NCBI GenBank assembly: GCA_009788135.1
Contig: WQSA01000012.1
Location: 1 to 22,256 of the forward strand
Origin: Candidatus Fibrimonadales bacterium
Lineage (GTDB): Bacteria > Fibrobacterota > Fibrobacteria > Fibrobacterales > Fibrobacteraceae
DNA length: 22,256 nt
Reading direction: 5' to 3'
Made by a program: the position numbers and the translations under genes. How positions within the stretch are numbered: the stretch's first letter is position 1; the number at the start of each line of letters is the position of its first letter. A model generated the notes under the pieces. The model saw nothing but the letters and a program-made list of their open reading frames with translations. It ran no database searches and was not told the DNA's origin. Below, one piece after another: positions 7,364 to 14,679 of this stretch.

Positions 7364-8455
7364 ATGAAAAAAGCTCACATCTTATCATTGCTGTTCATAA
7401 GTGCAGCATTCATACTTTCAGGCTGCGGAGATTCCGCAGAAACGCTCATCAATTGGGACGGCGATAAAGCGGGAACTCTTGAAATATTCAACGGTTCCAG
7501 CAAGGACATGGTGCTGTTTAGCGGACAAGTCCCTAATCGCAACAGCGTTATAGGCGGCGTAAGAGCTGGGGCCACAAGAAAATTTGACCCTAGCAAGCAC
7601 GTTGATGACTTTTCGGTTGGCGGCTATATGGTCATACGCGGAATTTCCAGGGATGAGTTCAATGCAAACGAATTGAATCTTGAAGCTGCAAAAATAGAGT
7701 ATAGCGCAATGGCTACTTATGGAGCAGGCAAAAGTTATCGCATTACAATAGATCTCACATACACGGGAGATTACGGATTTAAAGTCACGAACAAAGGCCG
7801 CATTGGCATGGAGCTTCGCAAGAATAGCCCGGAAGGCGAAAAGGTAGCCTATTTGCCAAGACTGCAGGTAAATCAAGTGGTTTACACTCAAACCACTGAC
7901 GCTATCACCTTGTTCCCTGTTTATGTGTTCTTCAACAACTTAACTGGTGAAGTTAACACTTTGTACGCAACGAGCATGTTTGAATCTGTTATGGCCACGC
8001 CTCGTCCGCTCACAAACCCAAGCGGCGTTCAAACCTACGGTTTCCCCAATGATGATGGTCTATCGTGGGAACAAATTGTTGGAACTCTGAAAGCTCCTGT
8101 TGCATATATAACAGTTACAAATAATGTCATGGGTCAGGGCGCTTATTTCACAAACGCTGGCAGCACTACCCTGTATTCTCAAAACGGCTACGATGCTATT
8201 GGCAGCGGCGAGCAGTTGATGTTTGAAATAGCAGGTTCTGAAGAAGGCGTGGAAAGATTCTTAGTGGTAAAGTTGTATAATGGAGTTGTCATGGTTCCAG
8301 TTCGTGTTGAAGGTCAAGACACGTATCCTATAATCAAGAATGGCTACGAATATGCCGTTACTGTTAGAGGAAGCGGTCAAGATCCTTCAGCCTATACTGC
8401 ATTTATAACTGAAGGTAAAAAACGTGATCTCTCCGACCAGCTTATATCTCAGTAA
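7364..8455 (+). CDS. Secreted lipoprotein with three small beta modules, unknown function
   Basis: 363 residues. The N terminus MKKAHILSLLFISAAFILSGC is a complete lipoprotein signal with lipobox LSG-Cys21. Asp follows at +3 (C-G-D), so neither membrane can be chosen with certainty. The mature part appears beta-rich and holds three loosely similar segments, each beginning with a strand of the type hydrophobic-x-V/F-x-N: LEIFNGSSKDMVLF (about 34-47), FKVTNKGRIGMEL, and ITVTNNVMGQGAYF near residue 245. Similar segments occur in the next two genes. No enzyme motif was seen and I do not recognise a named family. It heads a plus-strand cluster that runs to the barrel gene ending at 10107. Confidence 0.85.
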   Translation: MKKAHILSLLFISAAFILSGCGDSAETLINWDGDKAGTLEIFNGSSKDMVLFSGQVPNRNSVIGGVRAGATRKFDPSKHVDDFSVGGYMVIRGISRDEFNANELNLEAAKIEYSAMATYGAGKSYRITIDLTYTGDYGFKVTNKGRIGMELRKNSPEGEKVAYLPRLQVNQVVYTQTTDAITLFPVYVFFNNLTGEVNTLYATSMFESVMATPRPLTNPSGVQTYGFPNDDGLSWEQIVGTLKAPVAYITVTNNVMGQGAYFTNAGSTTLYSQNGYDAIGSGEQLMFEIAGSEEGVERFLVVKLYNGVVMVPVRVEGQDTYPIIKNGYEYAVTVRGSGQDPSAYTAFITEGKKRDLSDQLISQ

Positions 8456-8466
8456 CTTAATTGGCA

Positions 8467-9120
8467 ATGCGCTGCGCTATAGCCATATCGCTTCTGGCCT
8501 TGCTTAGCCTTTCATGTGGCAAGCACGGTCATGAAACTTCTTATGATAGTTTGGCAGAAGTTATATTTTATAACGAATCAAACTATCATATAAGTATTTA
8601 TCATACATCTTTCAGCGGGTCGCTTATAGTGGATAAACTTGCCCCTGGGCAGATATATTCTACAGAGCTTTATCCAAGCAATAATTACGGAATTGGCTCC
8701 GTTTTCAGCGTAAGATACTGGTATTTAATTGAAGGAGAAAATTTTTGGACTGGTGGCATAGATCCCGATGCTCAAATAACGCAGAATATTGAAGCGGGGC
8801 AAAGATACATTATTCAAATTCCGTCGCCAAAGAAATTGGAGGGCTCGGAAGCCTTTTTTAAAGTTCTTAACGCTTCAGGCATGCCCATTGAATTTCGCAG
8901 GTATGGAACTGTTTTCGTACAGATCAACGGTGAACATTCCGTGCCAAGCGGAAAAACCGGGATTTACAAAATAAATTCAGGTGAAATTTCAGAATACACC
9001 ATATTTCAGCAGATTGACAACTATTATCCCATTCCGGAATTTACGGCAAAGAACGGTTATATATATATTTTTGAATTTAACGGTACCGAAGTAATACCGG
9101 CAGGGGAGCAAAAAATATGA
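8467..9120 (+). CDS. Probable lipoprotein, same module type as its neighbours
   Basis: 217 residues from the ATG at 8467. The start MRCAIAISLLALLSLSCGK is a signal peptide with a slightly atypical lipobox (SLS-Cys17; Ser at -3). A TTG at 8461 would add two residues and cannot be excluded; neither has a Shine-Dalgarno sequence, so translation may be coupled to the gene ending 11 nt upstream. Two beta segments carry the module seen in the neighbours: VIFYNESNYHISIYHTSF then LAPGQ (about 31-62), and FKVLNASGMPIEFRRYG then VPSGKTG in the second half. Its end overlaps the next gene (ATGA). Function unknown. Confidence 0.8.
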   Translation: MRCAIAISLLALLSLSCGKHGHETSYDSLAEVIFYNESNYHISIYHTSFSGSLIVDKLAPGQIYSTELYPSNNYGIGSVFSVRYWYLIEGENFWTGGIDPDAQITQNIEAGQRYIIQIPSPKKLEGSEAFFKVLNASGMPIEFRRYGTVFVQINGEHSVPSGKTGIYKINSGEISEYTIFQQIDNYYPIPEFTAKNGYIYIFEFNGTEVIPAGEQKI

Positions 9121-9479
9121 AAAAAATTCTGCTCGCATGCTGCATTTTAATAGCTTCCTGTTACTTTGGAGAAATAGAAGCAGTGCCGGAAGCCACCAAA
9201 CTTTCTCTGCAAAACAATTCCAGCGTGCAATTGTTTGATGTTGTATGGAACGGAGCAGAGCTTGGAAATATAGATTTGGGCAGAATTTTAACCAAAGAAG
9301 TTCCAAATGGGCATGGTTTTGTTTATTTCAATGCCAATGGCAAGCCGTATCGCACGCAGAGTCTGGTTGTTTGCACAAAATACAAGCATGAAAGATTTCA
9401 ATTCACAGATGGAATGTCTATTATAGATATCAGCACCAGTAACATGATTACCATTGGAAGCCTGTTAAATGAGAATTAA
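9117..9479 (+). CDS. Small lipoprotein with a single beta module
   Basis: 120 residues. The signal MKKILLACCILIASC has lipobox IAS-Cys15. The mature part is one copy of the module present in the two upstream genes: LSLQNNSSVQLFDVVWNG, a LGRILTKEVPNGHGFVYF turn, YRTQSLVV, then a short beta end (FQFTDGMSIIDI). I recall similar 'NNSS ... WNG ... G ... yRT' proteins in fibrobacters and spirochaetes, without a known role; this recollection is not checked. AGGGGAG at 9102-9108 lies 8 nt before the ATG, which overlaps the previous stop. The end overlaps the next gene by 11 nt, so the genes are clearly one operon. Confidence 0.8.
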   Translation: MKKILLACCILIASCYFGEIEAVPEATKLSLQNNSSVQLFDVVWNGAELGNIDLGRILTKEVPNGHGFVYFNANGKPYRTQSLVVCTKYKHERFQFTDGMSIIDISTSNMITIGSLLNEN

Positions 9480-10107
9480 ATTCCTGGTTGCGCTTTTTTT
9501 TGCGCTTTTGCTCTCAAGCCAAAGCGTTTGCCATGCGCAATTTTTTGACAATGCATTTAAAAAGAAGTCGAAGACTGGGGTTGGTTACTATTTTTGGCCA
9601 ATCTTTTTTGGCGGAGGAACTTTTTTCTTTTCGGAAGAAAACCTTGATTCGCACCCGCCTGGCTATACTTTTTCAGGAGGCGTAACATTTTCCATATTTG
9701 AGCGAAAGGTTAATTTTATGGAATACGAAGGAAACCTATTTTTCTTCGCAGATGCGTTGTATTCTTTCAGAGCTTATGAAGGTTATCCGCAGGAATTGCA
9801 TTACCATATAGAAGAAACAACAATGGACCTTGCCGTAGGCGTAGGTTTCAATAACATTTACATCGGCGCGTTGGCCCAGCTTCCCAATTATGCAACGATT
9901 AAAGTTCGAGAATGGACAATAGAAGATTTCAAAGGGCTTTCCAGAGATCCTTCGTTTTCGTTTATATGTGGTTTTCGCATAGTGGGCGATCATTTGGGCA
10001 TAGACATCAGGCTTTTGCTTGGTCAGGGCCCAGGTCAGTTTTTAAGCAAAGCGTTTGGAGATCACTGGCTGGGTCAATTATCGGTTGGTATAACGGCCGG
10101 GTTTTAA
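9469..10107 (+). CDS. Probable outer-membrane beta-barrel protein
   Basis: 212 residues with a cleavable signal peptide (MRIKFLVALFFALLLSSQSVCHAQ, cleavage near residue 24 after CHA). The mature part alternates short amphipathic strands rich in Gly and aromatic residues (GVGYYFWPIFFGGGTFFF, LAVGVGFNNIYIGALAQLP, FSFICGFRIVG, LGIDIRLLLG) and ends in GITAGF, a C-terminal Phe as in substrates of the BAM outer-membrane assembly machine. It fits a small eight-stranded barrel. It overlaps the upstream lipoprotein gene by 11 nt and may be the membrane anchor or partner of the three lipoproteins; that is inference. The 3' end overlaps the convergent TPR gene by 4 nt. Confidence 0.78.
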   Translation: MRIKFLVALFFALLLSSQSVCHAQFFDNAFKKKSKTGVGYYFWPIFFGGGTFFFSEENLDSHPPGYTFSGGVTFSIFERKVNFMEYEGNLFFFADALYSFRAYEGYPQELHYHIEETTMDLAVGVGFNNIYIGALAQLPNYATIKVREWTIEDFKGLSRDPSFSFICGFRIVGDHLGIDIRLLLGQGPGQFLSKAFGDHWLGQLSVGITAGF

Positions 10108-10877
10108 ATCTTAGGCATCCACTGCTTTATGGCATTGTATTCTTTGCTCTTAAGTTTTTCCTTCCACAGCGCATCTCCGGTCATCTTTGCCAAGTGCGAG
10201 ACTGCGCACCAATAGCGAATGCTGTTCGGAGCGCGTTTTGCATAAAGCTGCTCGCTTTGCTTGAACATCGCTATGGCTTCTTCAGTTTCGCCAACATAAA
10301 AAAGCATTTCCGCTTTGGTTTGCAAAAGCGTGGGATGCTCTGGATAGCGTTTTAGCAAAGCGTTTGCAACTTCCAAAGCTTCTGCGTATTTTTTTTCTTC
10401 GTAAAGAATCCATATCAAGGAATTTCCAAAAACAAAGGAAAAAGTTTTGCTGTGCTTAAATCCGTTTTTCAAATCTTCCTGTTTAAACTTGGCGAATGGC
10501 GCATAATAAGCGTATATAGCATAGAACGCTTTAGAATCCATATCGGTGCGCTTTTCAAAAATCATAGCCGCGCCTCTCGTTTCCACAATGCTTTTAAAAG
10601 TGTTTCCCAAAATTGAATTTATCAAACCTATTTTATAACGGCGCATAGGCTCCCAAAAACTTGTAGTTTTGCAGTTTTTCAAAATTGACAATGCGGAATG
10701 CAAATCCATAACATCGCCCAAATCGTCAAAACGGGTGACCAAAACAATTCCCTTTAGCACGCATGCGCTGGAATCGCTTTCCGAAATTTCGCTAAACGCT
10801 TTGCCGTATTCCGCCTGGTAAGCATACTCCAATGCGCTAGCAAAAGAAAGGGAAGCGAGAAGCAGAATTAATTTCAA
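10104..10877 (-). CDS. Secreted TPR-containing protein
   Basis: About 257 residues with an N-terminal signal peptide (MKLILLLASLSFASA, cleavage about residue 15) and helical repeats. At least two clear TPR units lie in the second half (YAEALEVANALLKRYPEHPTLL and AEMLFYVGETEEAIAMFKQSEQLY, here quoted only in part of each repeat). It is probably periplasmic. I prefer the TTG at 10877, which overlaps the stop of the upstream gene as TTGA and gives a standard signal peptide; a TTG at 10889 would add four residues (MGNK) and is equally open. Neither has a good ribosome-binding site, so coupling is likely. It is the last gene of the tpiA-secG-tRNA-gltX group. Partner and role unknown. Confidence 0.75.
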   Translation of the reverse strand: MKLILLLASLSFASALEYAYQAEYGKAFSEISESDSSACVLKGIVLVTRFDDLGDVMDLHSALSILKNCKTTSFWEPMRRYKIGLINSILGNTFKSIVETRGAAMIFEKRTDMDSKAFYAIYAYYAPFAKFKQEDLKNGFKHSKTFSFVFGNSLIWILYEEKKYAEALEVANALLKRYPEHPTLLQTKAEMLFYVGETEEAIAMFKQSEQLYAKRAPNSIRYWCAVSHLAKMTGDALWKEKLKSKEYNAIKQWMPKI

Positions 10878-12064
10878 TTTATTACCCAAATATGATTTTC
10901 TATATTAAAATTGAAACAGCTAAAAAACGCTTTCAGATTTGCTTTTTTCTTTTCTTTTTCGCTTTTAACCCAGCCGTCTATGTGAACTTTTTTTCCTATT
11001 TTGCTTATTTTTATAAACTTGTCGTTTTCGTTTATGGTTTTTATGTTTTTTATATCAGGGCGCATTTTGATGTCCAGATTTATTTTTTTTATGGGGAACT
11101 TTTGCAAAGCCTTGTGAATTTTCTGTGGTGTATCCCTGTCTTTGCAAAAACCTGCTATATAAGCTTCGCTGTTTTTAAATTCAATCCTGTTGCAGCAGAT
11201 GTATATGTCTTTTCTCAGCAATTCTTTGTATAAGTCTTCTGATCTGAGATCGGTTTCTTCCATAATCACGTGCATAATAAAACAACGGGCTTGAGGAATG
11301 GAATAAATTATTTTTTCCAGTTCGCATACGGCATTGAAATTCGGAAGCAAACAATTGACATATAAGACTTTTGAATGGGAATTGATTTGCAAATTGTGCG
11401 AGTACGACAAATCCTTGCACCGCCATTTTACATTCTTCTCCACGAACTCATCCGTTAAATAATGACTCTCTTTCTCGCAATGGCATCTTTCAATAGTCCC
11501 GTCTTCGAGTTTTATAATAATGGTTTGCCCGCCATTGAATTTCAATCCTGCAACTATGCCAATCTGCTTGGTTTCCGTATGATAAACATTGTCTCCTATA
11601 AGAGCTTGCGGGGCATCTTGCGGAAGCAGCCTGTAAAATATATTATGGTCGCCGGAAGGCAAAGATTCAAGCTGAATTTCCATCTTTTTATTCTTTTTAT
11701 TCTTGAGAACTATCTGCGGCAATGAACCGGATATTCTGTTTACGCCGTCAACTACGCAGAGTTTTTCCTTTGGATGATAAACCCAGTCGCCAGCCTCCAG
11801 AATTCCCATCCCCCAAATTTTGCAAAGCCCAAAAGTTGGATCTTCCTTCAGTTCTGCAAATTCGTTTGTGGCGCAAATCATGGTATTCTCGCAATGCGTG
11901 CATTTGCAAAAAAGAGGCGTATTCAGGGGAATCTCGCTTTTGCTGTAGTTTTTGTCGTATTTTTCCTGAGAAAATATTTTGAATTTTCTTATCTGCTCGC
12001 ATTTTTCGCAGAATATTTCGCTGTCCCAAAAATGCAATGGAAAAAGCGAGGCATCAGTTGACAC
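10874..12064 (-). CDS. Zinc-ribbon protein with tandem SH3-like modules, unknown function
   Basis: 396 residues, soluble, no signal peptide. The N terminus has two Cys clusters, C19-x2-C22 and C53-x-C55-x2-C58, consistent with a zinc ribbon. Two similar segments follow: ILEAGDWVYHPKEKLCVVDG (88-107) with a strand to about 137, and LIGDNVYHTETKQIGIVAG (155-173) to about 198. Both read 'GD-x-VYH-...-hydrophobic-V-x-G', like small SH3/CarD-like barrels. The rest is alpha/beta with a basic C terminus (about 370-380, KSEKEKKKANLK). I do not recognise a family; a nucleic-acid-binding role is only a guess. Start: GTG at 12064, which overlaps the end of gltX by 11 nt; a TTG at 12037 is also possible. 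It is not a shadow: it is coupled on both sides and has coherent domains. Confidence 0.75.
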   Translation of the reverse strand: MSTDASLFPLHFWDSEIFCEKCEQIRKFKIFSQEKYDKNYSKSEIPLNTPLFCKCTHCENTMICATNEFAELKEDPTFGLCKIWGMGILEAGDWVYHPKEKLCVVDGVNRISGSLPQIVLKNKKNKKMEIQLESLPSGDHNIFYRLLPQDAPQALIGDNVYHTETKQIGIVAGLKFNGGQTIIIKLEDGTIERCHCEKESHYLTDEFVEKNVKWRCKDLSYSHNLQINSHSKVLYVNCLLPNFNAVCELEKIIYSIPQARCFIMHVIMEETDLRSEDLYKELLRKDIYICCNRIEFKNSEAYIAGFCKDRDTPQKIHKALQKFPIKKINLDIKMRPDIKNIKTINENDKFIKISKIGKKVHIDGWVKSEKEKKKANLKAFFSCFNFNIENHIWVIN

Positions 12065-13409
12065 GGCGCAACCTGAAAATACATTCGTCCTTGCCCAAAC
12101 ATTCTAAAATTTCCCACAATCCTGGTCCTGCGCCAACGCCGCAAACCGCAAGCCTTGCAGGTTGAGCCAGCGCGCCCAGCTTAATTTCGTTTTCCTCGCA
12201 AACTTTCATAAACGCAGTTTCAATATTCTTTATGTTGAACTCTTCAATTTTCTCCAGCTCATTCGCAATGAGCTTTATATGCTCTGGGCTCTGCTGAGTC
12301 CAATATTTTGCATAAGCCTTCTCGTCTTCGCATTTCTCCGGCCGCTCGAAAAAATATTTTGACATCGCCGGCAATTCGGTCATGAATTTCAAACGGGGTT
12401 TTAGCAGAGTTGCAACTGTTGCGCATTTATTTTCATCCGCATAAATCTTCTTCAATTCGTCTGCAAAAAACGAATCCGGCAATAACCGTATATGCATTCC
12501 ATTCATCCATTCCAGCTTCTTTTCGTCAAAAGCCACAGCCTTGGGGTGAATTCTTTCAAGCGAAAACGCTTTTATCATTTCGTCTAAGCTCATAACTTCT
12601 CTGTCGTCCCCTGGGCTCCATCCCAAAAGAGAGAGAAAATTCACAAGTGCATGAGGCAAATAACCCAAGTCTCTGAAATCCCCTACGGATGCGGCACCTT
12701 TGCGCTTGGAGAGCTTTCCCCCTCCCGGCGCCAAAATCACGGGCAAGTGGCAAAACAACGGGGCTTCCCAGCCAAACGCATTGTATAGCAATACGTGCTT
12801 TGGAGTGCTGCTTATCCATTCATCGCCTCTCAGCACGTGGCTTGTTCGCATTTCGTGGTCATCAACAACGCTTGCCAAGTGGTAGGTTGGGAATTTGTCT
12901 CTTTTCAAAAGAACAAGGTCGTCTAAATCTTTGTTCGGGGTTTCTATTTCGCCTCTTATCAAATCGTGGAATTTAGTTATGCCGTCTGCCGGCGATTTAA
13001 ATCTGATTACAAACTTTTCGTCCGCAGCGGGCCGGCGATTTAAATCTCTGCAATGGCGATCGTAGCCATGCTCCAAAGTTTGCAAGCGCTCTTCCGTGCA
13101 AAAGCAATAATAGGCATGGCCGCTTTCCACAAGCTGCTCAGCCGCTTTGCCGTAAATTTCCAACCGTTCGCTCTGAAAAAAAGGGCCTTCGTCCCAGTCC
13201 AAACCCAGCCACTTAAGATCTCTCAGCAAATCGTTCAGAGCTTGTTCATTGTATCTTTTGCGGTCTGTATCTTCTATCCTCAGGTAGAAGGTCCCGCCAA
13301 CGGCTTTGGCAAATAAATAATTATAAATAGCAGTCCGCGCTCCTCCAACGTGCAGGTAACCCGTTGGGCTTGGCGCGAAGCGAACTCTAACAGGTTTTGC
13401 TTCACTCAT
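12054..13409 (-). CDS. gltX: Glutamyl-tRNA synthetase
   Basis: Charges tRNA-Glu (class I aminoacyl-tRNA synthetase). 451 residues, slightly shorter than the usual 465-490. Motifs: FAPSPTGYLHVGGAR with the HIGH-type HVGG at 20-23, RIEDTDR at 44-50, and the KMSKS-type KLSKRKG at 232-238. A zinc site like that of E. coli is visible as C102-x-C104 with Y116 and C120. The ATG at 13409 lies only 4 nt after the 3' end of a tRNA-Leu gene and has no separate ribosome-binding site, so it must be expressed from the shared transcript, probably as a leaderless message after tRNA processing. The stop codon overlaps the coding start region of the zinc-ribbon gene. Confidence 0.96.
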   Translation of the reverse strand: MSEAKPVRVRFAPSPTGYLHVGGARTAIYNYLFAKAVGGTFYLRIEDTDRKRYNEQALNDLLRDLKWLGLDWDEGPFFQSERLEIYGKAAEQLVESGHAYYCFCTEERLQTLEHGYDRHCRDLNRRPAADEKFVIRFKSPADGITKFHDLIRGEIETPNKDLDDLVLLKRDKFPTYHLASVVDDHEMRTSHVLRGDEWISSTPKHVLLYNAFGWEAPLFCHLPVILAPGGGKLSKRKGAASVGDFRDLGYLPHALVNFLSLLGWSPGDDREVMSLDEMIKAFSLERIHPKAVAFDEKKLEWMNGMHIRLLPDSFFADELKKIYADENKCATVATLLKPRLKFMTELPAMSKYFFERPEKCEDEKAYAKYWTQQSPEHIKLIANELEKIEEFNIKNIETAFMKVCEENEIKLGALAQPARLAVCGVGAGPGLWEILECLGKDECIFRLRRVN

Positions 13410-13413
13410 TATA

Positions 13414-13497
13414 TGCGGTCGAAAGGACTTGAACCTTCATTCCCTTTCAGGAGTCAGCACCTCAAGCTGATGCGTCTACCAATTCCGCCACGACCGC
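13414..13497 (-). tRNA. tRNA-Leu (anticodon GAG)
   Basis: An 84-nt cloverleaf with a 7-bp acceptor stem (GCGGTCG / CGACCGC), a D arm with GCG...GGTAGACGC, an anticodon stem TCAGC/GCTGA with loop TTGAGGT giving anticodon GAG, the long variable arm typical of leucine tRNA, and a T arm with TTCAAGT. The discriminator base is A. CCA is not encoded and must be added by the CCA enzyme. It is embedded between secG (5 nt upstream) and gltX (4 nt downstream), all on the same strand. Confidence 0.97.
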
Positions 13498-13502
13498 TAA
13501 CT

Positions 13503-13844
13503 TTATTCTTCTTCTGCTGGAGCGATTTTGAAATTGTCATTCAAAATTGCGCCTTGCCCCGTGCTCATCGCTTCTTTTTGCAAAGCCGAGCCTCCCACAA
13601 CGGCTGCCTGCTTGGTAGCCATTATGCCCAGCGATAAAACCACCACGAACAGCGCAAAAGCCACGTAGCGAGTAAGCTTTTGAATGAAAGTCGCTGCTCC
13701 TGCCGTTGAAAACGCAGACTGCGCAGTCATTCCGCCCAGACCGGCCAATCCGCCCATCTTATCGTTTTGCACGAGAACCAGCAATATGAGCAAAACGCAT
13801 AATGCCACGTGCACAACAATCAATAGCCAAAAAATAGTTCCCAT
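13503..13844 (-). CDS. secG: Preprotein translocase subunit SecG
   Basis: Small inner-membrane partner of SecYE that aids SecA-driven protein export. 113 residues with two membrane helices (about 3-24 and 58-80). Between them lies the family signature: LVLVQNDKMGGLAGLGG then SAFSTAGAATFIQKLTR. The C-terminal tail is short and acidic. Start: the ATG is preceded by AGAGGT in the end of tpiA, 2 nt separating the two genes. The order tpiA-secG is common in bacteria. The tRNA-Leu gene begins 5 nt after the stop codon. Confidence 0.95.
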   Translation of the reverse strand: MGTIFWLLIVVHVALCVLLILLVLVQNDKMGGLAGLGGMTAQSAFSTAGAATFIQKLTRYVAFALFVVVLSLGIMATKQAAVVGGSALQKEAMSTGQGAILNDNFKIAPAEEE

Positions 13845-13846
13845 TT

Positions 13847-14608
13847 TTACCTCTTTTCCGCAGCATCAATTATAGAAAAAAATGTATCGGCTTTCAAAGA
13901 TGCGCCGCCAATCAAACCGCCGTCTATGTCTTTTTGAGCCAAAAGACCGGCCGCATTGCCAGCATTCATGCTTCCGCCGTATTGAATGCGGATAGCCTCC
14001 GATGCAGACTCGCCGTATAGCTTGGCCACTAGGGAGCGAACATATTTTTGAGCTTCCTGAGCCTGATCGTCCGTTGCCACAACGCCTGTGCCTATGGCCC
14101 ATACCGGTTCGTAAGCGATAACCGTTTTCAAAGCGTCTCCTTCGGAGATGTCTTTGTATGCACCCTCAATCTGGGCTGTCAAAACGCTTTCCAGCTTGCC
14201 GGCATTCCTCTCATCCAGAGTCTCGCCTATGCAAATAATGGGTTTCAAGCCTGCGCTCAAAACCTTTTTCGCCTTTAAATTAACGGTTTCGTCGGTTTCG
14301 TGGAAGTACTGCCTTTGCTCGGAATGCCCTACTATAACGTATTCCGCGCCAATTTCCTTTACCATGTCTATGGAGACCTTGCCGGTGAAGGCTCCTTGAT
14401 CTTTCCAGTGAATATCTTGGACTGCAAGCTTCACATTGCTGCCCTTTACCACGTCTGCGACTTTTGCCGCTGCCAAATAAGTGGGAGCAATCACCACTTC
14501 CGTTTTTGAAATGCCTTTGGTTTTTTCAACAATTTCCTTAGCGAGAGCAACGCTCTCGGCAACGGTTTTGTTCATTTTCCAGTTTCCGGCTATTATATAT
14601 GAACGCAT
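13847..14608 (-). CDS. tpiA: Triosephosphate isomerase
   Basis: Interconverts dihydroxyacetone phosphate and glyceraldehyde 3-phosphate in glycolysis. 253 residues, normal length. Active-site residues in their motifs: AGNWKMN (Asn9, Lys11), VGHSEQR (His95) and AYEPVWAIGTG (Glu167), followed by the phosphate-binding YGGS and GLIGGASL segments near the C terminus. The ATG at 14608 has AGGAG (14619-14615) 6 nt upstream and a TTTTCTATATT box 25 nt upstream. It is the first gene of the operon with secG, tRNA-Leu, gltX and two further genes, and is divergent from the transducer gene at 14680. Confidence 0.97.
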   Translation of the reverse strand: MRSYIIAGNWKMNKTVAESVALAKEIVEKTKGISKTEVVIAPTYLAAAKVADVVKGSNVKLAVQDIHWKDQGAFTGKVSIDMVKEIGAEYVIVGHSEQRQYFHETDETVNLKAKKVLSAGLKPIICIGETLDERNAGKLESVLTAQIEGAYKDISEGDALKTVIAYEPVWAIGTGVVATDDQAQEAQKYVRSLVAKLYGESASEAIRIQYGGSMNAGNAAGLLAQKDIDGGLIGGASLKADTFFSIIDAAEKR

Positions 14609-14633
14609 ACTATTCTCCTAACTTGCGGATTAA

Positions 14634-14644
14634 GAATATAGAAA
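14634..14644 (-). promoter_or_regulatory. Predicted promoter -10 box for the tpiA operon
   Basis: On the minus strand this reads TTTTCTATATT, identical to the trxB and GAF-gene boxes. The leader to the tpiA ATG is 25 nt and contains AGGAG. It is 15 nt from the oppositely oriented box of the transducer gene. No other box was seen before the downstream genes of the operon, so it may drive them all, including the tRNA. Confidence 0.6.
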
Positions 14645-14659
14645 ATACTGGCTTGGTCG

Positions 14660-14670
14660 TTTACTATATT
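14660..14670 (+). promoter_or_regulatory. Predicted promoter -10 box for transducer gene
   Basis: TTTACTATATT ends 9 nt before the ATG at 14680. There is no Shine-Dalgarno sequence between box and ATG. The box also rules out the longer reading frame that would start at 14599, upstream of it and inside tpiA. Confidence 0.55.
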
Positions 14671-14679
14671 TATTCTTCC

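Noticed and set aside
14599..14679. N-terminal extension of the transducer gene starting at 14599
   Set aside because: It would start inside tpiA and upstream of the promoter box. The ATG at 14680 is followed directly by a normal first membrane helix.
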